Source of the DNA: an uncultured Lachnospiraceae bacterium
GTDB taxonomy: Bacteria > Bacillota_A > Clostridia > Lachnospirales > Lachnospiraceae
Length of the DNA: 64,000 bases
Direction of reading: 5' to 3'
NCBI GenBank assembly: GCA_951801245.1
Contig: CATOMC010000002.1
Coordinates: 62,001 to 126,000, forward strand
Shown: positions 1 through 8,556 of the stretch, in pieces
How positions within the stretch are numbered: position 1 is the stretch's first letter
How the letters are laid out: each line of letters opens with the position of its first letter
Program-made: the position numbers and the translations under genes
The notes under the pieces: generated by a model
What the model was told of the DNA's origin: nothing
The model's database searches: none
The model's input: only the letters and a program-made list of their open reading frames with translations

Positions 1-1
1 T

Positions 2-637
2 GTAGTACTGGGGCTGGCTGCGGTTTTTCTGGTACTGAATAACTTGTTTGTGTACCTGTTTGCCCCGGAATATGGTGTGGAAATATACGAAAGCAGGGAT
101 GTGCTCATCACAATAGCAGGGCCTTATACAGTCACGGCACAACAGTTGTTCTACCATCTGAATATGACCATGAAGGTGATCTGTGTAGTACCGGTGGCGC
201 TTCTTTTCATTGCCTGTACGGATCCCAGTGAATTTGCTGCCTCTCTGGCGATGATAGGGGTCAGCTACAGGGCAGGCTATGCGGTCAGTCTGGCGCTTCG
301 ATACATACCGGATGTGCAGAGAGAATATCAGAATATCAGCCAGGCACAGCAGGCCAGAGGCATCGATCTTTCCAGTAAGGATAAGCTGTTTACCAGATTG
401 AAGAATTCGGTGGCGATTCTTCTGCCGCTGATCATGTCCAGCCTAAACCGGATCGAGACGGTCAGCAATGCCATGGAACTGCGTGGATTTGGCAAAGAAA
501 AGAAACGTACCTGGTATGTACAGCGCAGACTGAAAAGAAATGACTGGCTTGTGATAGGATTTGTGCTGGCTGTCTTTTTGATAGATCTGGTGGTCACGTT
601 CTGGGATGGCAGCCGGTTTTACAATCCTTTTATATAA
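2..637 (+). CDS. ecfT: Energy-coupling factor transporter T component (EcfT/CbiQ family), 5'-truncated
   Basis: This is the membrane scaffold of an ECF vitamin or metal importer. It links the substrate-binding S component to the two ATPases. The reading frame is open to the left edge, so the N-terminus lies outside the window and no start can be called. The visible part has hydrophobic segments and the two family-defining arginine motifs, QQARGID and MELRGFG, which form the coupling helices that contact the ATPases. A last hydrophobic segment lies near the C-terminus. The ATPase genes presumably lie upstream, off the window. The substrate cannot be told from this subunit. The family call is strong; the exact system is unknown. 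Confidence 0.9.
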   Translation, partial: VVLGLAAVFLVLNNLFVYLFAPEYGVEIYESRDVLITIAGPYTVTAQQLFYHLNMTMKVICVVPVALLFIACTDPSEFAASLAMIGVSYRAGYAVSLALRYIPDVQREYQNISQAQQARGIDLSSKDKLFTRLKNSVAILLPLIMSSLNRIETVSNAMELRGFGKEKKRTWYVQRRLKRNDWLVIGFVLAVFLIDLVVTFWDGSRFYNPFI

Positions 638-660
638 CAGCAGTATGAGAGGGATAAGCT

Positions 661-1572
661 ATGAAATTATTGGTGATAGGCGGCAGTTATTTTTACGGAA
701 GAGTGTTTGTCATGGAAGCGGCTGGACAACATGAGATTACCGTGTGGAATCGGGGTACCTATTCCATGGCGGATTTCGGTGTCAGACAGATCACGGGTGA
801 CAGACATGATGCACATGCGGCCGCAGACTGCGAAGCGTATGATGCGGTGATAGATTTCTGCGCCTATGAGGCGGGCGATGTGCGCAGCATGATAGCGTGT
901 CTGCCGGGGAAAATCGGACAGTATATTCTGATCAGTACGGTGGATGTCTATGAGCGGCAAAGCGGTGTGCTTAAGACCGAGGATGCGCCGTTAGAGCGAA
1001 GAAAGATTCCCGGAGAGGCGGGTGCCTATATTGCAGGAAAGACCGCCCTTGAGGAAGAAGTCAGAGAAGTATGTACGGCGGAGAATATTCCTTATACGGT
1101 GCTTCGTCCGGCCATTCTTTATGGTCCTTACAATTATGCACCCAGAGAGTCGGTCTATATCCAGATGCTTCTGCGAAATCATGCCCTGCCCAGGTTCACG
1201 GATGCAGACGGGGAATTTCAGTTTGTGTATGTGAAAGATGCGGCACAGGCGATTCTGCGGTGTCTGGGAAACGAAAAGTCTTACGGGCAGGCGTATAATC
1301 TGTGCCAGGATCAGATTCTTACTTATGACAGTTTTTTCCGGACGCTGCGTGAGGCAGCAGATCCGGAGGCGGTAGAGAATCTGACGGAAGTACCGCTTAC
1401 GGTAGAAGAGGCCGTGGACCAGGGCGTGCCGGTGCCTTTCCCGGCGACGGCGGCGGAGACACATCTGTGCGATAACGGGAAAGGAAAAAGGGAACTGGGC
1501 CTTACTTACACAGAGTTTGATGAAGGCATGCGGCGGACTTATCGTGCCTTTCGTCATGTATACACAGGGTAA
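661..1572 (+). CDS. NAD-dependent epimerase/dehydratase family protein
   Basis: This is a short-chain-dehydrogenase-type protein of 303 residues with an N-terminal Rossmann fold. The motif GGSYFYGR at residues 7-14 is a variant of the GxxGxxG dinucleotide-binding loop. The pair around YIAGKTALE supplies a Tyr-x3-Lys-like catalytic signature, and VLRPAILYGPYN matches the conserved extended-SDR strand. Such proteins act on nucleotide sugars or related cytoplasmic substrates. Nothing here identifies the substrate. It starts 23 bases after ecfT behind a GAGAGGG ribosome site and may be co-transcribed with it. The fold is sure; the reaction is unknown. Confidence 0.8.
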   Translation: MKLLVIGGSYFYGRVFVMEAAGQHEITVWNRGTYSMADFGVRQITGDRHDAHAAADCEAYDAVIDFCAYEAGDVRSMIACLPGKIGQYILISTVDVYERQSGVLKTEDAPLERRKIPGEAGAYIAGKTALEEEVREVCTAENIPYTVLRPAILYGPYNYAPRESVYIQMLLRNHALPRFTDADGEFQFVYVKDAAQAILRCLGNEKSYGQAYNLCQDQILTYDSFFRTLREAADPEAVENLTEVPLTVEEAVDQGVPVPFPATAAETHLCDNGKGKRELGLTYTEFDEGMRRTYRAFRHVYTG

Positions 1573-1702
1573 GACGCGTGGAAACAGCAGTTCATTTGCA
1601 CACATTGGCAGGAAGCGGCGTCGGAACAGATAGCATGGTGCAAGTGCAAAAGGTAACGAAATAGAGAAACTGTATGCAGCAGGATAGAGGGACAGTAAAG
1701 AT

Positions 1703-1924
1703 ATGACATTAGATCAGGTAGCAATCGGCAGAGAAGTGAAGATTACGAAGGTGGGCGGTGAGGGGGAGCTGCGCTGCAGACTCTTGGATATGGGCCTGAT
1801 TCCCCGGACGGTCGTGAGGATACAGAAAGTGGCGCCGATGGGGGATCCGATCGAGATTCATCTGCGGGGGTACGAACTGACAATCCGCAAGGAGGATGCG
1901 GGCAAGATTGAAGTGATGGAATAG
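1703..1924 (+). CDS. feoA: Ferrous iron transport protein A
   Basis: This is a small SH3-like cytoplasmic protein of 73 residues, the usual size for FeoA. It carries the typical signatures LLDMGLIPRTVV and PIEIHLRGYELTIRKEDA. FeoA assists the FeoB transporter, probably by acting on its G domain. feoB follows after 159 bases that hold several hairpins. The start is the first ATG in frame, after AGAGGGACAG. No Fur or DtxR box was convincingly seen upstream. Confidence 0.93.
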   Translation: MTLDQVAIGREVKITKVGGEGELRCRLLDMGLIPRTVVRIQKVAPMGDPIEIHLRGYELTIRKEDAGKIEVME

Positions 1925-2083
1925 TGTGAGAAGTACTTCCAATCACTCGCAGCAAGGGCTGCTTCGCGAAGAAGAACTAAGTCTCACACAGAAAGCGGCA
2001 TTCTCCGGGACGAATTTGGGATTCCACGGAAGCGGAATCATGGCGGTTAGTGTGACGAAGAAAACGGAAGAAGGTTTAGAGTC
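1924..2083 (+). other. Structured feoA-feoB intercistronic region
   Basis: These 160 bases contain an outer stem GTGTGAGA (1924-1931) pairing with TCTCACAC (1982-1989). Inside it is a hairpin GCAGC-AAGG-GCTGC (1949-1962), followed by the palindrome CTTCGCGAAG (1962-1971). A later stem pairs GATTCC with GGAATC near 2030-2050. No T-tract follows, so it does not look like a terminator. It may be an RNA stability or processing element. A similar TTCG-type double hairpin lies between oadB and the next gene. Confidence 0.5.
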
Positions 2084-4096
2084 ATGATATATGCGTTGGC
2101 AGGAAATCAGAACTGTGGAAAGACTACATTATTTAATCAGCTTACGGGTTCTAACCAGCATGTGGGTAATTTCCCGGGTGTGACGGTGGATTCCAAAATG
2201 GGAGAAATACGGGGAGAGAAGGGCAATGCGGTGGTGGATCTGCCCGGTATCTATTCGATCCGGCCGTACACCAATGAGGAGATTGTGACCAGGAGCTTCA
2301 TCTTGCAGGAGAAGCCGGACGGTATCATTAATATAGTGGATGCCACGAATATCGAGAGGAATCTGTATCTTACCCTGCAGCTTCTGGAATTACATATTCC
2401 CATGGTACTTGCCCTCAACATGATGGATGAGGTGAGGGGAAACGGGGGTACCATAGATATTGCCAGGATGGAAGAGGCGCTTGGCATTCCGGTGATAGCG
2501 ATTAGTGCGGTGAAGAATGAGGGTGTGGAGGATCTGATCGCCGCCATCAAGGAGGTATCCTCGAAGAGGATTTATCCGAAGGTGACGGACTTTTGTGAGA
2601 AGGGGCCGGTACACCGCTGTATCCATGCGGTCAGCCATCAGGTGGAAGATCATGCGGAAAGGATTGGTATGTCGCCCCGGTTTGCCGCCACGAAGATCGT
2701 GGAGGGGGACCAGGATATCATAGAGAGACTGGCTCTTTCCGACAACGAACTTGATCTGATGGAACACAGTATCGTGGAGATGGAACAGGACAGCCAGATG
2801 GATCGCAATGCGGCGCTGGCGGATATGCGCTATGACTTTATCGAGCGGGTATGCGCACAGGCTGTTATCAAATGCAAGGAAAGCAAAGAGCATATCAGAA
2901 GTCTTAAGATAGACAGCATTCTCACGCACAAATATCTGGCAATTCCGGTTTTTGTGCTGATCATGGTGGTCGTGTTTTTTATGACTTTTGGTGTGATCGG
3001 ACAGCTACTGAGCGATCTGATGAGCATGGGAATCGACGCACTTTCCAGGGTGGTGGATCAGGCGCTTACAGAGTATGGAATCAATCCGGTGGTGCAAAGT
3101 CTGGTGATTGACGGTATCTTTACGGGGGTGGGCAGTGTGCTTAGTTTTCTGCCCATTATTGTGGTGTTGTTCTTTTTCCTGTCGATCCTGGAAGATTCGG
3201 GATATATGGCGCGGATTGCCTTTGTGATGGACCGGCCTTTCAGAAAGATCGGCCTGTCCGGTAAGAGTTTTGTCTCGATGCTCATTGGTTTTGGATGCAG
3301 CGTGCCGGCGGTGATGTCCACACGTACCTTATCTTCCGAACGGGATAAGAAAATGACGATTCTGCTGATCCCGTTTATCAGTTGTTCGGCTAAAATACCA
3401 ATCTATGCACTGTTTGCGGCTGCCTTTTTCAAAGAATATGCGGCGCTTGTGATGATAGGGCTGTATGTACTGGGAATCCTGGTGGGGCTTGTCTGTGCGC
3501 TGCTGTTAAAAAGGACGGCGTTTCATGGCAAACCGATGCCGTTTATGATGGAACTTCCCAATTATCGATTCCCTTCTGCAAAGAGCGTGCTTCTTTTGAT
3601 GTGGGATAAGGCCAAAGATTTTGTCCAGCGTGCGTTTACGATTATTTTTATCGCCACGTTGATCATCTGGTTTTTACAGACGTTTGACAGCAGGCTTAAT
3701 GTGGTGGCGGATTCCGGAGAGAGTCTGTTAGCCATGATCGGTAAGCTGATCGCACCGCTTTTTGCCCCTCTGGGCTTTAATGACTGGCGGGCGGCTACGG
3801 CCCTGATCAGCGGATTTACGGCCAAGGAAGCTGTGGTCAGCACACTGGGCGTTTTGACCGGCTCTTCCATGACCAATCTGGATGTGACTCTGGGGAGCAT
3901 ATTTACGCCGCTTTCGGCGATAAGTTTCCTGGTTTTCACACTTCTTTATACGCCCTGCGTGGCGGCGGTTGCTACCATTAAGCGGGAGATGGGTTCTGTG
4001 TGGAAGATGCTTGGCGTCGTATGTATGCAATGCATAGTGGCATGGATCACAGCGTTTGTCTGCTACCATATTGCTGGGCTGTTTGCTGCGCTGTGA
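2084..4096 (+). CDS. feoB: Ferrous iron transport protein B
   Basis: This is the inner-membrane Fe(II) transporter with a cytosolic GTPase domain. The G1 loop GNQNCGKT is at residues 7-14, G3 DLPG at 52-55 and G4 NMMD at 112-115. The NFeoB helical domain runs to about residue 280, followed by a polytopic membrane part. The two gate repeats are clear: GFGCSVPAVMSTRTL and FISCSAKIPIYA, with the conserved cysteines, and LYTPCVAAVATIKRE comes later. At 670 residues it is slightly shorter than E. coli FeoB (773), as is common in Firmicutes. No feoC gene follows. The start has AGAAGG nine bases upstream. Confidence 0.97.
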   Translation: MIYALAGNQNCGKTTLFNQLTGSNQHVGNFPGVTVDSKMGEIRGEKGNAVVDLPGIYSIRPYTNEEIVTRSFILQEKPDGIINIVDATNIERNLYLTLQLLELHIPMVLALNMMDEVRGNGGTIDIARMEEALGIPVIAISAVKNEGVEDLIAAIKEVSSKRIYPKVTDFCEKGPVHRCIHAVSHQVEDHAERIGMSPRFAATKIVEGDQDIIERLALSDNELDLMEHSIVEMEQDSQMDRNAALADMRYDFIERVCAQAVIKCKESKEHIRSLKIDSILTHKYLAIPVFVLIMVVVFFMTFGVIGQLLSDLMSMGIDALSRVVDQALTEYGINPVVQSLVIDGIFTGVGSVLSFLPIIVVLFFFLSILEDSGYMARIAFVMDRPFRKIGLSGKSFVSMLIGFGCSVPAVMSTRTLSSERDKKMTILLIPFISCSAKIPIYALFAAAFFKEYAALVMIGLYVLGILVGLVCALLLKRTAFHGKPMPFMMELPNYRFPSAKSVLLLMWDKAKDFVQRAFTIIFIATLIIWFLQTFDSRLNVVADSGESLLAMIGKLIAPLFAPLGFNDWRAATALISGFTAKEAVVSTLGVLTGSSMTNLDVTLGSIFTPLSAISFLVFTLLYTPCVAAVATIKREMGSVWKMLGVVCMQCIVAWITAFVCYHIAGLFAAL

Positions 4097-4144
4097 AAAG
4101 TTATGTAAGTGCGCATAGAAGGCAGCTTTTTTGGAGGATAGGAC

Positions 4145-4173
4145 TTGCAATTCTAACAGTGCGGTAGTATGAT
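4145..4173 (+). promoter_or_regulatory. Sigma-70 type promoter of the GH13 gene
   Basis: The -35 box TTGCAA (4145-4150) and -10 box TATGAT (4168-4173) are separated by exactly 17 bases. The expected start of transcription is near 4180. This sits 46 bases upstream of the amylase-family start codon and leads straight into a perfect palindrome. Confidence 0.7.
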
Positions 4174-4182
4174 ATAGCAAAT

Positions 4183-4196
4183 GGAAAACGTTTTCT
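4183..4196 (+). promoter_or_regulatory. cre/LacI-family-like operator
   Basis: The site GGAAAACGTTTTCT holds a 12-base perfect palindrome centred on CG. It matches 12 of 14 positions of the catabolite-responsive form TGAAARCGYTTNCA. It lies just after the predicted transcription start, where a bound CcpA- or MalR-type LacI-family repressor would block initiation. This fits control of a maltodextrin gene by carbon supply. The repressor itself is not in the window. Confidence 0.6.
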
Positions 4197-4218
4197 ATAT
4201 TAAACAAGGAGGTACCTT

Positions 4219-5982
4219 ATGGATTTTAATGCAGTGTATCACAGAGCCAATGATAATTATTGTTACCCGCTAGACGAAGAGCAGCTTGTCATCAATATTC
4301 AGACGGGATATGATGTGAAATATGTGAATCTGATTCATGGAGATCCTTTCAAATCCGGCATTCTGGGCGGTGGTGAGAGGTGGGACGGCGAGGCGCTCAA
4401 TATCCCTTTTAAGAAGAGATTGAAGAATCAGCTCTGGTGGACGACCACGATCAAACCGGCGTATAAGAGACTCAAATACTATTTTGAACTGCAGACGGAG
4501 AACGAGAGATGGTTCTATTTTGAGGACGGGTTTGTTTCGGAGGCGCAGATGCAGTTAGCGGGCAGAAGCAGGCAGTGCTTTATCTTTCCCTGGATGAATC
4601 CGGCGGATATCCCGACAGCGCCTGCCTGGGTCAACGATACAATCTGGTACCAGATCTTTCCGGAACGTTTCTGCAATGGAGATTCATCCAATGATCCAGA
4701 GGGAGTGCTGCCCTGGCGGGTGAAAGGTTCTGTGACCAATCAGGAGTTTTTCGGCGGGGACTTGCAAGGCATAATCCAGAAACTGGATTATATCAAAGGA
4801 CTGGGGGTGTCGGGGCTTTATCTGACACCGATCAATGAGGCGCCCAGTTCCCACAAATACGATACCACCGATTACATGAAGATCGATCCTCATTTCGGAA
4901 CGGAAGAGACCATGAAGACTCTGGTTAAGGAGGCTCATGGCAGAGGCATGCGAGTGATGTTAGACGGGGTGTTTAACCATTCCGGACGGGATTTTGCACC
5001 CTGGCTTGATGTGAAGGAGAAAGGGCCGCAATCAGAATATTGGGACTGGTTTATGGTGAATGAATGGCCGTTTCGGGAAGATGGCGGATGTGCTCATGCA
5101 AATCAGTATTATACATTCGCCTTTTATGATAATATGCCCAAACTAAATACCAATAATCCCAAAGTGAGGGAATATCTGATCGGCGTGTGTGAGAACTGGG
5201 TCAGAAATTATGATGTGGACGGCATCCGTCTGGATGTGGCGAATGAGATCTCTCATGCATTATGTAAGGAACTGAAAAGTCATTTGAAGGCCATCAAACC
5301 GGATCTGTACATTCTGGGGGAGATCTGGCATGATGCCATGCCGTGGCTTCGGGGCGATGAGTTTGATTCGGTCATGAATTATCCCTTAGGAGAGAGCATT
5401 AAAGACTTCTGGATTGATAAAAGCCTTACCAATGAGGATTTCGAGTGTACGATAAACCGTTGTTATACACGTTATATGCAGCAAACCAATGACGTCCTGT
5501 TCAACCTGTTAGATTCTCATGACACGAAAAGGCTCAGAAGCGATGTGAAGAATCTGGATGAGTATTTTCAGCAGTTGGCAGTGCTCTTTACCATGCCGGG
5601 ATCGCCTTGTATCTACTATGGCACGGAGATTGCCATGGAGGGCGGCCACGATCCGGACTGCCGCCGGTGCATGCCATGGGAAGAGATAGACGGGGGTGTA
5701 TATAATGAGAGGATCGGGATCATCAGAAGCCTGCTGCATCTGCGGATGGAAGAGCCGCTTTTGAGAAACCGTAATTTCCATTTCCCCAATAAGATCAACA
5801 GACCAAGAGTCATTGAATTTAATAAGATGGGCTGGCTGGATAATTACGTGGAAGTTATCATCAACTGTGAGGAAGAGGATATCGAGATCGCAAGAGAAGG
5901 TGAGATTCTTTTTTCCAGGCATTATATTGACAATACGTTGTTGCGAAATGGAATTTTGATCCGCAGAATCTGCAACAGATAG
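4219..5982 (+). CDS. CBM34-GH13 alpha-glycosidase (neopullulanase / cyclomaltodextrinase type)
   Basis: This is a cytoplasmic alpha-glucan hydrolase of 587 residues. Residues 1-120 resemble the N-terminal CBM34 domain of maltogenic amylases, and the GH13 barrel follows. The four conserved regions are visible: DGVFNH (249-254), DGIRLDVAN with nucleophile Asp339, GEIWHD with acid/base Glu368, and LLDSHDT with Asp435. There is no signal peptide, so it should act on imported maltodextrins or cyclodextrins. The start follows AAGGAGG by six bases. A 17-spaced promoter with a cre-like palindrome lies directly upstream, and no transporter is adjacent. The subfamily (GH13_20) is inferred from the CBM34-like N-terminus; the exact substrate preference is not visible. 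Confidence 0.9.
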   Translation: MDFNAVYHRANDNYCYPLDEEQLVINIQTGYDVKYVNLIHGDPFKSGILGGGERWDGEALNIPFKKRLKNQLWWTTTIKPAYKRLKYYFELQTENERWFYFEDGFVSEAQMQLAGRSRQCFIFPWMNPADIPTAPAWVNDTIWYQIFPERFCNGDSSNDPEGVLPWRVKGSVTNQEFFGGDLQGIIQKLDYIKGLGVSGLYLTPINEAPSSHKYDTTDYMKIDPHFGTEETMKTLVKEAHGRGMRVMLDGVFNHSGRDFAPWLDVKEKGPQSEYWDWFMVNEWPFREDGGCAHANQYYTFAFYDNMPKLNTNNPKVREYLIGVCENWVRNYDVDGIRLDVANEISHALCKELKSHLKAIKPDLYILGEIWHDAMPWLRGDEFDSVMNYPLGESIKDFWIDKSLTNEDFECTINRCYTRYMQQTNDVLFNLLDSHDTKRLRSDVKNLDEYFQQLAVLFTMPGSPCIYYGTEIAMEGGHDPDCRRCMPWEEIDGGVYNERIGIIRSLLHLRMEEPLLRNRNFHFPNKINRPRVIEFNKMGWLDNYVEVIINCEEEDIEIAREGEILFSRHYIDNTLLRNGILIRRICNR

Positions 5983-6070
5983 ACAAGGAATATGGGTACG
6001 GCAGATGCCGGATAGCCGCTTGTATAAAATAGACAAAACAGGCAAATCATATAAGAAGGAGACAGTAGTT

Positions 6071-6172
6071 ATGTTAGAATTAATCATTGCAGTGTTACCC
6101 GGCATCCTCGCGGTTGTGATATATCGCATACAACATGGCCAAAATGTAGGAGAGGGGGGGGTTAACGAATAG
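6071..6172 (+). CDS. 33-residue putative small membrane protein
   Basis: This short frame reads MLELIIAVLPGILAVVIYRI and then a polar tail HGQNVGEGGVNE. A single hydrophobic helix of about 18 residues is followed by a positive charge. An AAGGAG ribosome site lies about ten bases before the ATG. The stop codon is seven bases before the GTG of the sulfatase-like gene and overlaps that gene's AGGAG, which suggests translational coupling. I do not recognise a family. It could be a true micropeptide or a leader whose translation sets expression of the next gene. Confidence 0.5.
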   Translation: MLELIIAVLPGILAVVIYRIQHGQNVGEGGVNE

Positions 6173-6179
6173 GAGAAAC

Positions 6180-8453
6180 GTGTTAGCTTACATTTTATTT
6201 TATACCTTTTTCACAAATGCCCTGATCCTGACAGGACTCCATATGATTGGGATGTATGGATTTAATCTGTTTGAAATGAGTGTAAGATTTAAAGTGAAGT
6301 GGATCGTTCTGGAAGTCGTAATCTCTCTCTTATTTGCCTGGACGAATCGCAATCTTTGCAGGCTGAATCTGGCGGCTTTGAAACAAATGGCCAAAAGACT
6401 TTTCCCGTCTGTTTTATTTTTCCTTGTTACCTATGCGGTGTTTACACCGAGTTCTTTATTTTTGCAAAATATGAATGAGTTCTCCATCACCTATTCCAAA
6501 ATCGTGCCGGTTATATTGGCGGCTGTAATTTTGTTGACGGCTTTCTTTTATGTGTCCGCCATATGTCTTACGGATGAAAAGATGCTGCACTTTTTCATTG
6601 CGTTTGTTTTTGGCGTTGCACTGTGTGCTTATGTGCAGGGGAATTTCTTAAATCCTGCGTTCCCGTCGCTGGATGGTACGGAGATTGCCTGGGCATCTTA
6701 CCAGAAAGAAAACAGAATCAGCCTGTGTTTCTGGCTGTCCGGTATGGGATTATGTCTTGTATGTGCCCGTCTATGGAAAGAAAAAACGGAAAAGGCAATG
6801 AAATATCTTGCCCTTTTCTTAAGCTCTGTTCAGATGGTGACCCTGATGGTACTTTTGTTTACCACAAGGCAGGACAGTTACGTCAATTACGGCTTCTCGA
6901 AAGAGGAGGAATTTGCCATCGGTTCTAACGGTAATATTATCATATTTCTGGTAGACACGCTGCAGGCGTCTTCCATGGAAAAATATCTCACATCAGAGGC
7001 CTGTGCAGAGGGGTTCCTGGATGATTTCACATTCTTTGACAATGCGGTATCAGGCGGCGCTTCCACGCGCGTGGCACTGCCCCTTTTGCTGACCGGAGTG
7101 GAGTATGACCCCATGCAGCCACTGGATGAATATGTAGAAGAAATCTGGGAGGAAACGGATTTCTATACGGATCTTTGTAACAATGGATATGATGTGCGCT
7201 TCTATACAACGGCGCATTATTTCTCCAGACTGCCGGATGGCATTGCTAATAATTATGCGGTGACAGGAGACAGTTGGATTTATGATTATCCTGTTTTTGG
7301 CACACAGCTTTATAAACTGGTAAACTTTTATCTGATGCCGCAGTTTTTAAAGCCGTATTTCTGGCTGTCTGAAAATAAGATGATGAGTACGATCACCTGT
7401 GCAGAAGGCGGCTATGTCTTCGATGATGTACAGTTTTACCAGGATTTTAAGGCGGCGCAGGGTCTGCAGGAACGTTATGACAAAAGCTTTCGCTTATACC
7501 ATCTGCAGGGCGTACATAAGCCTTATCTGATGAATGAAAATATTGAACGGCTGGAAGAGGGCAAAGACTTTGTGACAGAACAGCAGATTTTACAAGGAAA
7601 TATGAAAATCATAGCAGATTATATTGGGGAAATGAAAAGGATAGGGGTATATGAAAACAGTACCATTGTTATTCTCGGAGATCACGGACGGCACGAAGAC
7701 GATAACCTGGAGGCCAATCCTGCTGTCTTACTAAAACGTCCCTATGAGGCACACGAACTGACACACAATTCGGCACCTGTTCATTTCAGGAATCTGGTTG
7801 CTTCCATAGCAGGTACGATCATGGAGGATTATTCTGCTTATGGGCCGTCTTTGTATGATATTTCGAAGGAAAGTGACGTAGAAAGACTGCATACCGTTCA
7901 CAGATCGATCAGGGCAAGGATTACCCTGGAGGAACCGGTGGATGAAACACTGGATTACAGTAGATTTATCGTAGGAGATCAGGCCGACAGCAGGCAGTTT
8001 CGGCTTTGGAATCCTTATGAGATCAATCGCATTAGTTACCGGATGGGTGATGTGATTGACTTTACGGTGGATAATGCGTATGCGAAACAGCTTGACTACC
8101 GCCTTTATAAGGAACATAATGCGGCTGTTGCAAGCAATGAATTGAGTATGTGTTTGGATCTTGGGCACTTAGACAGGAAAGATCTGGAATTTCATTTCAC
8201 CTATGGGGACTTATATGGGGATTCACAGAAGATAAGAATCTATGCCAACGGGCATAAAGTCACTACGATCACTTGCAAGCGGGACCAAATCGGGAAAGAT
8301 ATGGTCATTACGATACCGGAAGAAACGCTGGGGGAGGACGAACTGATCATCCGTATGGTCTTTCCCGGTGCCGTCACCCCCAACCAGCTCGACAGGACCA
8401 ATCCGGATATGCGGGTATTATCAGTGGCGTTTACGACCATGTATCTAAAATAA
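6180..8453 (+). CDS. Membrane-anchored sulfatase / LTA-synthase-like phosphotransferase
   Basis: This is a 757-residue alkaline-phosphatase-superfamily enzyme. Several membrane segments lie within residues 1-230, then an extracellular catalytic domain. The metal and active-site features are IIIFLVDT (254-260), the likely nucleophile threonine in STR (295-297), HLQGVHKPY (441-449) and LGDHGRH (499-505). The region after about residue 570 is probably a beta-rich accessory domain. Relatives transfer phosphoglycerol or phosphoethanolamine to surface glycans or hydrolyse sulfate or phosphate esters; the actual substrate is not visible. It starts at GTG 6180 with AGGAG four bases away, after a small peptide gene. 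The next gene also encodes an envelope protein. Confidence 0.75.
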   Translation: MLAYILFYTFFTNALILTGLHMIGMYGFNLFEMSVRFKVKWIVLEVVISLLFAWTNRNLCRLNLAALKQMAKRLFPSVLFFLVTYAVFTPSSLFLQNMNEFSITYSKIVPVILAAVILLTAFFYVSAICLTDEKMLHFFIAFVFGVALCAYVQGNFLNPAFPSLDGTEIAWASYQKENRISLCFWLSGMGLCLVCARLWKEKTEKAMKYLALFLSSVQMVTLMVLLFTTRQDSYVNYGFSKEEEFAIGSNGNIIIFLVDTLQASSMEKYLTSEACAEGFLDDFTFFDNAVSGGASTRVALPLLLTGVEYDPMQPLDEYVEEIWEETDFYTDLCNNGYDVRFYTTAHYFSRLPDGIANNYAVTGDSWIYDYPVFGTQLYKLVNFYLMPQFLKPYFWLSENKMMSTITCAEGGYVFDDVQFYQDFKAAQGLQERYDKSFRLYHLQGVHKPYLMNENIERLEEGKDFVTEQQILQGNMKIIADYIGEMKRIGVYENSTIVILGDHGRHEDDNLEANPAVLLKRPYEAHELTHNSAPVHFRNLVASIAGTIMEDYSAYGPSLYDISKESDVERLHTVHRSIRARITLEEPVDETLDYSRFIVGDQADSRQFRLWNPYEINRISYRMGDVIDFTVDNAYAKQLDYRLYKEHNAAVASNELSMCLDLGHLDRKDLEFHFTYGDLYGDSQKIRIYANGHKVTTITCKRDQIGKDMVITIPEETLGEDELIIRMVFPGAVTPNQLDRTNPDMRVLSVAFTTMYLK

Positions 8454-8487
8454 AATGCTGTCACATTCTGCGGAGGCGTGGTACAAT

Positions 8488-8513
8488 GGACGCAGAGTCA
8501 GCACTCTGCGTCC
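8488..8513 (+). other. Strong intercistronic hairpin
   Basis: A perfect 11-base stem, GGACGCAGAGT with ACTCTGCGTCC, closes a four-base CAGC loop. It is followed by CAGGAATTAC rather than a T-tract, so it is not a standard terminator. It separates the sulfatase-like gene from the next membrane-protein gene and may modulate mRNA decay or partial termination. Confidence 0.55.
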
Positions 8514-8556
8514 CAGGAATTACAGCGGTTAAAAAATATGGAAAAGAGGATTTGGT

